Assembly (NCBI GenBank): GCA_041940425.1
Contig: JBGTSF010000088.1
Span: 1-17,957, forward strand
DNA: 17,957 nucleotides
Source of the DNA: DATHTS01 sp041940425
GTDB lineage: Bacteria; Acidobacteriota; Blastocatellia; Pyrinomonadales; Pyrinomonadaceae
Direction of reading: 5' to 3'
Under the pieces are notes generated by a model. The model was given only the letters and a program-made list of their open reading frames with translations. It ran no database searches and was not told the DNA's origin. Numbering within the stretch: the first letter of the stretch is position 1; each line of letters begins with the position of its first letter. Below, piece after piece: positions 11,533 to 17,957 of this stretch. Position numbers and translations under genes: made by a program.

Positions 11533-14500
11533 TTCACCTTTCCTTTATTATGTTTATCAAACAGCTCAGCCGCTTGATTGCTGAAAATCGCCAACTGGCT
11601 TCCAATCGGTTTCGGTCTTCTTCTTCCCCTCACCGCGTCTCTCGGATTTGCCAGCATAGGACCGGACACTCCGTCATATGTGTGAGCCAGTCTTCCCTGT
11701 CTGCCGTTCACGACAAAATCTCCCCATTCTCTATTGGCGGAATTAAAATGTTTGATGTTTAATTTCGCCAATTCATCGTTGGGAACTTCAAATTTAGTTA
11801 TCGGAACGCCTTTTCTTGCCGCCCAATCTTTCGCTTGATCCAAATCGGTCGTAACGTAAAAGCCGCCTTTTCCTGACGGGTTAAAGTCGAGATTCGGTCT
11901 TCCCTTGGAAGGATCAATCGGTCCGGTAATATCGCCCGCGTGATAGAAAGTCGTCGTCCCATTCAAGCCGAGCGGATCTATCCAGTTTGTCGGGTTTGTT
12001 CCGTAAGAATACAGATTTGTTCCGCCTAAAAGCCCGATCGGATCACGGTTTATATAACGGCAGTCTTCGGCGTCGTAATACCTGAAATTATTATAAAAAA
12101 GTCCGGTTTCCTTGTCTTCATACTGACCGGAAAAACGAAAATTTTGCTCGGTGTCGTTCTTAACCGTTTCCACCCGCCCGTATTCGTCATAATTTCCCTG
12201 CCAGACAATTTCGCCGTCCGCGTTTGTAACCTCTTTCGGCGTTCCTAAATAATCCGTGTGATAGGTTTCGATTTCCCTGTTTTTGATTTTCGCCAGCGGA
12301 ATAAAGCCTTCGTGAACATATTCCGCGACGAGCTGCGAGTCTTTACTTTCGCTTAAAAGGACATTTCCGTCCCAAACAAAATTTGTCAGCACTCCGCCGG
12401 ATTTTTTAGACAGACGGCGACCGAACGCGTCGTATTCGAATTCGATACGCCGGTTGTTGCGGCTGACGGCGACGACCTGATTGTCAACATCGTATGTAAA
12501 TAGCGAAACCGTGCCGTCCGCCTCGCTTTTTTCGATCAGATTTCCGACCGCATCGTAAACGTATTGAATCTTTTCGCGTTCGAGAAGTTTGTCGCCCGAG
12601 CCGTAAGAAAATTCGCGCTTCCCGCGTATGTTGCTGTCGCGTTCGATGATGTTTCCGTTCGGATCATAACTAAAATTTTCGACTTCCCGTTCACGCGAAA
12701 AATCCGCATTGTCAATATCGCTTGCCGACCAGATTCGTTTTTCCGGCGGCACGAGTCCGGCGTTTTGCGTCGGCGTTCCGGGAACTTGCGGCAGTTTTAC
12801 GCTCTGACCGGAAATAACGCGCTCGACCTTTTTCAAACGTTCGACCGCATCGTAAGCATACCGCCGCGCGCCGTGTCTCGAATCGCCTCTGAAGGTTATA
12901 TTGCGGAGCGCGTCCCATTCGTAATTACGGCGAACGATTTCGCGCCCGTCCGCGCCGACGGTTACGCGCTGTCCGCTGAGATTGCCGTTCGTATCATAAT
13001 CGAAATACTCCTGTAATCCGTTCGGCATCTGACGGCTGATAATTCGACCGGCGCGGTCTCTTGCGTATTTTATCCCGCGGTCGGCGAATACGATATTTTC
13101 AAGATTTCCTTCGGCATCGTAATCGTAAGCAATCTCGCCGAGTAATTTTTCGCCGACTCTTAATCTGCGCCGCGTTCGTCTTCCTTCCGCGTCATATGCA
13201 AACTCGACGATCGTTTCGTTTTGTTCTTCTTTGATCAATTGCCACGCCGAATCGTATTCACGCTTTACGGTGCCGCTGGCGTTTTGGGCTTCGACGATTC
13301 TGCCGCATTGGTCGTAGGCGTAGGTATTGCTTGAAGCGTCGCTATAGAGCCGCGTGGTAACTCTGCCCATCGCATCGCGGCGGAAAAAAGTTTCACGCCG
13401 AAGCGCGTCCTGATGATAAACCAGTTCGCTTGCCTGGTTGTATTTGAATACGCTCTTTGCGCCGTCAAATCCGATCTCGGAAACAATGCGGTCGAGCAAA
13501 TCATATTCGAACAGATAGCTCTCGCCTTTTTCATTAATGATCTTTGTGATTCTTTCTTCCGCGTCATATTCGAATTTACTGCTGAAACCGTTTGCGTCTA
13601 TGCTTTCGACGAGTTTGTCATAGCCGCCGTAACGATACTGCGTCCGGTTGCCGAGAGCGTCCTTAAATAAAACGAGATTGCCCTGCGCGTCGTATTCGTA
13701 ATGCCGGACGCCGATCACCCGATCTTGAGCATTTATTTCGCTGATGCGGTTAACCCGTCCCGCATCATCATATTTATAACGAACCTTTAATCCGGTTTCT
13801 TCGGAAACCATTTCCGAAACGAAATCACGCTCGTCATATTCGTAACGGGTTACTGCGCCGAGACGATTTTCAAATCTTGTAATCGAACCGTTTTGCGAAC
13901 ATTTAAAAACGCTTTCATTGCCGAGCGCGTCGCGGTAAACGGTGATGTCGCCGAACGAATTATATTCGTATTCACGGCGGGCTTTCTGCGGATTTAATGT
14001 CGCTGTAATATTTCCGCGCCCGTCATATTCGCGTTTCCAGACCGCGCCCGACTGATCGGTAAAAGAAACCGGCTGACAATCGTCGTTATATGTAAATTGC
14101 CGCGTCGAGCCGTCTTTTTCCGTAACCGCAACGCAGTTTAACTGCTCGTCATAGGCGAAAGAGCGCGTTCTGCCGAGTTCGTCAACTTCCCGGACTAACT
14201 CGCCGGAACTTCCGTATTCGAATTTAAAAACTCCGCCTTCGGCATTAAAGATTTTCGTTACCAGATCGAGTTCGTTGTAATGATAGACGGTTTCGCCGCC
14301 GAGACCGTCGCGCACCTTTGTAACTCTCGCCTTTGGATTATATTCGAGAAAGCGTTCGTAAATTTCGCCGTCGCCCCGGGTGTGAACGCATCTTGCTTCC
14401 GTTCCCGCGCCGTCGTATTCGAAATGAAAACTCAGTTTGTTGCGGTTCGTTTCCTTCGTTAGCAGATGATTTTCGTATTCGTAGATAAAGGGTTGATAAG

Positions 14501-16052
14501 TGCGGTCGGTTGCCGTGTGCAGCTCGCTTTCTTCATTGTAAGCGTAGCGCATCAAACTGATTGCTTGATTGTTTTTTAAATGCTGTTTAATCTCGACGAG
14601 TCGCGTTTTTCCGGCTATATTGCCGTAAAAAAGTTCTAAGTAAGATTCAGTCCCGCTGCGAATTTTTCGCAGAAGATTTTCCCCGTATTCGAGTTCGATA
14701 CGGTTGCCGTTGCGGTCGCTGATGTCCAAAAGACGAAGCGCTTTTTTTTCGTCGGAAAAATCTTCGCCGTAGCTGCCGGTTCTGCCGAAGCGATACGTCA
14801 AACCGTCTTTGCAGTCGAAAAGTTTAAATTCGTATTCGCCCGTTCGTTCAAGCCAGGTTCTTTCGAGCGGCTGAAACTGGCGTTCGCCTAACGCGAGTTT
14901 GTCGAAACGCACCTGACGGTTTTCGTTGTTTCGCAAAACTAGGCAGTTGTATCTTTTGCTTTCCCACAGATGCTGTTCAAAAGGATGAATCCAGCCCCAG
15001 CCGAACGCGCCTTCGTAATCAACCGCCGATGTGTCGTAGTTTCTTTCAAAAATAACGGGGACTCGCCCGTCAATCTCGAAGTCGGTTTTCGAAGTGAACA
15101 TTCTGCCCGAAGCGATCTCGACCGGATGACCGGTCAGAGCGCAGAGCGAACGGCGCAATCTGCCTTCGGGAATTTTTAGCTGAACGCGGCGGATCAGCGG
15201 TTTGAGCATTTTTCCCAGACCGCGCAGAACCGTCATCCAGCCCGGCATCGGAAAACCGCCGATCAAAACATTCGGACTGCCCATCGTGATCATTCCGAGC
15301 GGAAATCCGACTCCAGGGTCTTTGCCCATCAAAAGTCCCATCGCAATCGCGGCGGCATCGGCGGCAAGCTGGGCGGCGGCGGTTGCCGCTCCGACTCCGG
15401 CGGCGGCTGCGGATGCGGCGGCGGATGCGGCATCGGCGGCGGCTTGATCGTCCGACGCGCTTTCCGAAGCGATCACTTCGGCTTTTTCCGCATTCGCATC
15501 GGCGGCGGATGATTGCTCCATCGCGGCGGCGAGATTTAACGCGCTCATCCCGACACCGAAAACCGCCATCGCAATGTCCAATTTTCCGATTCCCCATTTT
15601 CCGCCGAACGGACTGGGCAGACAGTGATACGTCATATCCATCACCTGCCGCGCCGCGCGTGAGCCGCCGATAAAAACGTGCGACGAGCCGGTCATCACTT
15701 CAAAGATCGGAAAATATCCGCCGCACCAGACGGCTAATCCCATGTCGCCGTTCCGCGCCGCCGGAAGACCGTTTATCAAAACGCTCATACAGCCCGAAGC
15801 GAGAATCGGTCCGGTGCTGGGAATCGGTATGCCGAACGACGGCGGATGCGGATGCGAATGTCCGAATTGAAAAACGAGATCGGTGTAAAGCCGCGCCGCC
15901 GGCATTTTGGGCAGAAATTCGAGGACTTTGAGCGTCGCTTTGGCGACCGCCAGATTCAGCGCGTCCACCGGAGCGGTCGCGGTTTTCATAACCTCTCCGA
16001 CAAATCCCTGAACTGCCGATGCCGGACCTGCCGGTCCCCCTCCGTTTGCCAT
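11526..16052 (-). CDS. PAAR-RHS polymorphic toxin with predicted ADP-ribosyltransferase tip
   Basis: This is a 1508-aa T6SS-type effector. Residues about 66-145 are a PAAR-like domain (FGHSHPHPPSFGIPIPSTGP, SGCMSVLINGLPAARNGDM, SHVFIGGSRAARQ). An Ala-rich low-complexity stretch follows (about 182-240), then a second PAAR-like strand, ITMGSPNVLIGGFPMP (255-270). From about 306 comes a DUF6531-type entry (GHPVEIASGRMFTSKTDFEI), then many YD/RHS repeats (about 390-1270) that should form the cocoon. The core ends with YRYINRDPIGLLGG-type and NPTNWIDPLGL sequences, where these proteins cut off their toxin. The last 145 residues (1364-1508) hold FYHAG, GKGGFYVTTDLDQAKDWA, YDGVSGPM and SQLAIFSNQAAEL, the layout of DUF3990-like ADP-ribosyltransferases. 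The ATG at 16052 is 12 nt after the TPR gene stop and has no Shine-Dalgarno, so coupling is likely. Confidence 0.88.
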   Translation of the reverse strand: MANGGGPAGPASAVQGFVGEVMKTATAPVDALNLAVAKATLKVLEFLPKMPAARLYTDLVFQFGHSHPHPPSFGIPIPSTGPILASGCMSVLINGLPAARNGDMGLAVWCGGYFPIFEVMTGSSHVFIGGSRAARQVMDMTYHCLPSPFGGKWGIGKLDIAMAVFGVGMSALNLAAAMEQSSAADANAEKAEVIASESASDDQAAADAASAAASAAAAGVGAATAAAQLAADAAAIAMGLLMGKDPGVGFPLGMITMGSPNVLIGGFPMPGWMTVLRGLGKMLKPLIRRVQLKIPEGRLRRSLCALTGHPVEIASGRMFTSKTDFEIDGRVPVIFERNYDTSAVDYEGAFGWGWIHPFEQHLWESKRYNCLVLRNNENRQVRFDKLALGERQFQPLERTWLERTGEYEFKLFDCKDGLTYRFGRTGSYGEDFSDEKKALRLLDISDRNGNRIELEYGENLLRKIRSGTESYLELFYGNIAGKTRLVEIKQHLKNNQAISLMRYAYNEESELHTATDRTYQPFIYEYENHLLTKETNRNKLSFHFEYDGAGTEARCVHTRGDGEIYERFLEYNPKARVTKVRDGLGGETVYHYNELDLVTKIFNAEGGVFKFEYGSSGELVREVDELGRTRSFAYDEQLNCVAVTEKDGSTRQFTYNDDCQPVSFTDQSGAVWKREYDGRGNITATLNPQKARREYEYNSFGDITVYRDALGNESVFKCSQNGSITRFENRLGAVTRYEYDERDFVSEMVSEETGLKVRYKYDDAGRVNRISEINAQDRVIGVRHYEYDAQGNLVLFKDALGNRTQYRYGGYDKLVESIDANGFSSKFEYDAEERITKIINEKGESYLFEYDLLDRIVSEIGFDGAKSVFKYNQASELVYHQDALRRETFFRRDAMGRVTTRLYSDASSNTYAYDQCGRIVEAQNASGTVKREYDSAWQLIKEEQNETIVEFAYDAEGRRTRRRLRVGEKLLGEIAYDYDAEGNLENIVFADRGIKYARDRAGRIISRQMPNGLQEYFDYDTNGNLSGQRVTVGADGREIVRRNYEWDALRNITFRGDSRHGARRYAYDAVERLKKVERVISGQSVKLPQVPGTPTQNAGLVPPEKRIWSASDIDNADFSREREVENFSYDPNGNIIERDSNIRGKREFSYGSGDKLLEREKIQYVYDAVGNLIEKSEADGTVSLFTYDVDNQVVAVSRNNRRIEFEYDAFGRRLSKKSGGVLTNFVWDGNVLLSESKDSQLVAEYVHEGFIPLAKIKNREIETYHTDYLGTPKEVTNADGEIVWQGNYDEYGRVETVKNDTEQNFRFSGQYEDKETGLFYNNFRYYDAEDCRYINRDPIGLLGGTNLYSYGTNPTNWIDPLGLNGTTTFYHAGDITGPIDPSKGRPNLDFNPSGKGGFYVTTDLDQAKDWAARKGVPITKFEVPNDELAKLNIKHFNSANREWGDFVVNGRQGRLAHTYDGVSGPMLANPRDAVRGRRRPKPIGSQLAIFSNQAAELFDKHNKGKVKC

Positions 16053-16064
16053 AATCTTTTAAAG

Positions 16065-17336
16065 TTACGCGCTTTCCGCTAATTGCGGCGCGGCTTTGCT
16101 AAGTTCCGCTTTGCTCGCTTCCAATTCCGCTTTGCACTCGTCGTATTTTTCCTGTTCGCGCTGTTCGGCATAAACTTCGCAAAGCCGTTCGAGAACGCTT
16201 TTTAAACCGAGCGCGTATTTATTTTCGCGGCATAGGTCAGCCGCTTTGTTATAAATTTCTATCGCCTCGTCCAAATTTTTCTGCGCCCGCCGCGTGTCGC
16301 CCATTCGCTCAAGTGCCTGTATTCGCTGAACGAACACCTTGTTGACATCCGCCAATTTTTCCGCCGAATCGTAATAGATAAACGCCTCGTCGTATTTTTC
16401 CTGCATAAAAAGCGCGTTGCCGAGATTAATGCTCTGATACAAAACCATCGGCTGTGATTTTTCTTCGACGGAAATTAAAATCGCCTTTTCGTAATTTTCC
16501 TGCGCCTCCGGGTATTTGCCCTGCACGTAATAGATGTCGCCGATATTGCTCTGCACGACCGATTCGTTTTGTTTGAGATTTTTTTTGCGGTAAAAAGCGA
16601 GAGCCTGCTCATTTTTTGAAAGCGCGTCATCGTAACGCTTTTCGGCAACGTCCATTCCGGCGGTCAGTAAAAGGCTCTGCATCCTTTCTTCGACGGGCGC
16701 GTTCGGGTCTTTTGCGCGCTCTTCGATCTTTTTGACGACCGACGGAAAATCAAGTTCGGGGCGATAACAAAAAATTTCCGGCGTGTCTTCGCCGCATTCC
16801 AGGTTTTGTTTCAGATTATTGAGCGGCGTGTCGCGGACGATAAGTTTCGTGTTGCCGAAATCGCCGGAGACGATCTTCCGCGCAATCGGCTCGAAAAGAT
16901 TCGTATAAAAATCCGCCCGTTCGATGTCGGCAAGCGGAAAGAAAACCCAGATGACTTGGCGTTCGGGCTGAACGATCTGGCGGATGTGCTGAAACAGAGC
17001 GGTAAAGCGTTCGACGCTCGGCGCGTTTCTTTCGAATAAAACGGACGGAATTTCGGCGATCTTTTCGTCGCCGCGTTTTTCGAGTTCTTCGTTCACGCCC
17101 TCGATCTGTTCGCGCTGGCGTTCGATGACGGTTTCGACAAAAATGCGCGTGTCCTCGAATGCGTCGCCATGCATCAGAAAAATATCGGGCGAGAGTTCGT
17201 CCTGTTCGACAATATCCAAACATTTCAAAAGCAGAGGAGCCTCGTCCGTCGCCGCTTCGATGAGCATTACCGACTGCCCGCCATGCTCGACAAAATTTTT
17301 CAGTATTTCAACCGTTTCCTGAACAATATGCTGCAT
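16065..17336 (-). CDS. TPR protein with degenerate ATPase-like N-terminus; putative effector-loading adaptor
   Basis: This 423-aa cytosolic protein has two parts. Residues 1-200 look like an alpha/beta nucleotide-binding fold of the AAA or STAND kind, with SVMLIEA as a first strand, a Walker-B-like RQVIWVFFPLAD (127-136) and TKLIVRDTPLNNL (163-175). The first loop (GGQSVMLIEAATDEAP) lacks a GxxxxGK[ST] Walker A, so ATP hydrolysis is doubtful. Residues about 218-400 are four or five tetratricopeptide repeats (for example NIGDIYYVQGKYPEAQENYEKAI), followed by an Ala/Glu/Lys-rich tail. The gene lies 7 bp after vgrG and 12 bp before rhs, the place where other T6SS clusters carry DUF4123 (Tap/TEC), DUF1795 (EagR) or PRK06147 adaptors. 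It is none of these by sequence. I infer that it binds the RHS effector or mounts it on VgrG. No Shine-Dalgarno is visible. Confidence 0.7.
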   Translation of the reverse strand: MQHIVQETVEILKNFVEHGGQSVMLIEAATDEAPLLLKCLDIVEQDELSPDIFLMHGDAFEDTRIFVETVIERQREQIEGVNEELEKRGDEKIAEIPSVLFERNAPSVERFTALFQHIRQIVQPERQVIWVFFPLADIERADFYTNLFEPIARKIVSGDFGNTKLIVRDTPLNNLKQNLECGEDTPEIFCYRPELDFPSVVKKIEERAKDPNAPVEERMQSLLLTAGMDVAEKRYDDALSKNEQALAFYRKKNLKQNESVVQSNIGDIYYVQGKYPEAQENYEKAILISVEEKSQPMVLYQSINLGNALFMQEKYDEAFIYYDSAEKLADVNKVFVQRIQALERMGDTRRAQKNLDEAIEIYNKAADLCRENKYALGLKSVLERLCEVYAEQREQEKYDECKAELEASKAELSKAAPQLAESA

Positions 17337-17343
17337 TACAAAA

Positions 17344-17957
17344 TTAATTTATTTTTACCAGAACGCCGGTGATCGTTACGCCGCTTGCGTCAATTTTTAT
17401 CTGTCCGCCCGGACCATTTAAAATTAATTCCGTTCCCGCGCTGATCTCGACCTTCATCGAAGATTCGTTAATTTCATTGGTCGCCGCGAGCGTGTATTTT
17501 TTCCCGACGTTATGCTCTTCGTTCTGCGCGACCGATGTTTTTTTATTTTTCCCGACGCTGTTCGTGCTTTCGCCGATGACATCGTGAACGTGATCTCTGC
17601 CGATGGTGTTTTTCTCGTCGCGTTTGACGATCTTCGTGCGGTCGTTTTTAACGGTCAGAGTTTCATTATGCCCGACGGTCTGATTCTTGTCGTTTTCGAC
17701 CATTATCGTCCAATTTTTTTCAGCGTGCAGGTAAATTTCCTCTTTTCCTTTTTTGTCTTCGAAACGAAATTCGTTGAAATTCGACGGACTGCCGTCCTTG
17801 CTCGAACGGCTTTTGACGCCGCTCTGCGTCTTGTTGTCGGGAAGCGCGTAAGGCGGCATCGTTTCGGGATTATAGACCGAACCGACGATGATCGGACGGT
17901 CGGGATCGCCCTCGATAAAATCAACGATGACTTCCTGACCGATGCGCGGAATATGGA
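17344..17957 (-). CDS. vgrG: VgrG spike protein, C-terminal part (5' end outside the window)
   Basis: The frame is open to the end of the window and encodes the last 204 or so residues of a T6SS VgrG. The first visible residues, IPRIGQEVIVDFIEGDPDRP, are the conserved gp5 OB-fold sequence of VgrG, followed by IIVGSVYNPETMPPYALP. A beta-helix made of short VGxN/VKN-type repeats comes next (NQTVGHNETLTV, NTIGRDHVHDV, NSVGKNKKTSV). The end, GPGGQIKIDASGVTITGVLVKIN, is the usual tapering tip. VgrG trimers form the puncturing spike of the injection tube and carry PAAR proteins at the tip, which fits the PAAR-RHS gene downstream. No extra effector domain is fused at its C-terminus. The stop is 7 bp before the TPR gene ATG. 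The ATG at 17859 is internal, not the start. Confidence 0.93.
   Translation of the reverse strand, partial: HIPRIGQEVIVDFIEGDPDRPIIVGSVYNPETMPPYALPDNKTQSGVKSRSSKDGSPSNFNEFRFEDKKGKEEIYLHAEKNWTIMVENDKNQTVGHNETLTVKNDRTKIVKRDEKNTIGRDHVHDVIGESTNSVGKNKKTSVAQNEEHNVGKKYTLAATNEINESSMKVEISAGTELILNGPGGQIKIDASGVTITGVLVKIN

Noticed and set aside
12564..13016. 150-aa plus-strand ORF antisense to rhs
   Set aside because: It is a shadow of the repeated YD codons; the long rhs frame with clear RHS motifs explains this DNA.
17344..17859. Separate 171-aa gene starting at the ATG at 17859
   Set aside because: The frame continues upstream to the window edge with conserved VgrG sequence (IPRIGQEV...), so that ATG is internal.

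Overview
The window looks chromosomal and probably comes from an acidobacterium, most likely class Blastocatellia (Pyrinomonadaceae-like). This rests on family flavour rather than a marker gene. The signs are a PqqD-domain protein fused to an RR signal and a Cys-rich tail, a secreted protein ending in an Ig/PKD-like domain with a Cys-x-x-Cys tail, REP-like hairpins, 10-bp 'CACAGATGAA'-type repeats, moderate G+C and A/T-rich intergenic DNA. There is no rRNA, tRNA, CRISPR array, integrase or transposase.

Layout. 1-2382: a five-helix membrane protein (+), serA (-) and a small one-helix protein (+) diverging from serA. 2383-2684: a geneless stretch holding a palindromic REPIN/MITE-like element. 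2685-5661 (all -): a small accessory island. Read in the direction of transcription it holds a secreted Ig-domain protein, a stand-alone RelA/SpoT-fold nucleotidyltransferase with a 73-aa partner ORF, then, after a terminator and a fresh promoter, a HipA-like kinase overlapping a DUF3037 gene. 5823-8710: dihydrolipoyl dehydrogenase (-), an inverted pair of 10-bp-period repeats, a small lipoprotein (-) and a divergent TPMT-like methyltransferase (+). 8711-9647: a geneless regulatory stretch with a good promoter, then a PqqD/RRE-domain protein whose cytosolic-type domain is followed by an RR-hydrophobic signal and a six-Cys tail, closed by a strong terminator. 9743-11155: fumC (+).

11170-17957 (all -) is a type VI secretion effector operon: vgrG (5' end outside the window), a TPR protein with a degenerate ATPase-like N-terminus (putative loading adaptor), a 1508-aa PAAR-RHS effector with a predicted ADP-ribosyltransferase tip (DUF3990-like), and an overlapping 120-aa ORF in the immunity position. 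VgrG should form the spike, the RHS protein should cap it through its PAAR part and carry the toxin in its cage, the TPR protein may handle loading, and the last gene should protect the producer.

Housekeeping genes (serA, lpd, fumC) alternate with conflict-type modules (the T6SS effector, the Rel-like/73-aa pair, HipA/DUF3037) and one possible RiPP-like secreted peptide. Promoter architecture may be unusual: at least three genes have a -10-like TATAAT/TAAAAT box ending only 9-10 nt before the start codon with no Shine-Dalgarno, which suggests leaderless mRNAs. All identifications were made by reading the sequence; no database search was run.
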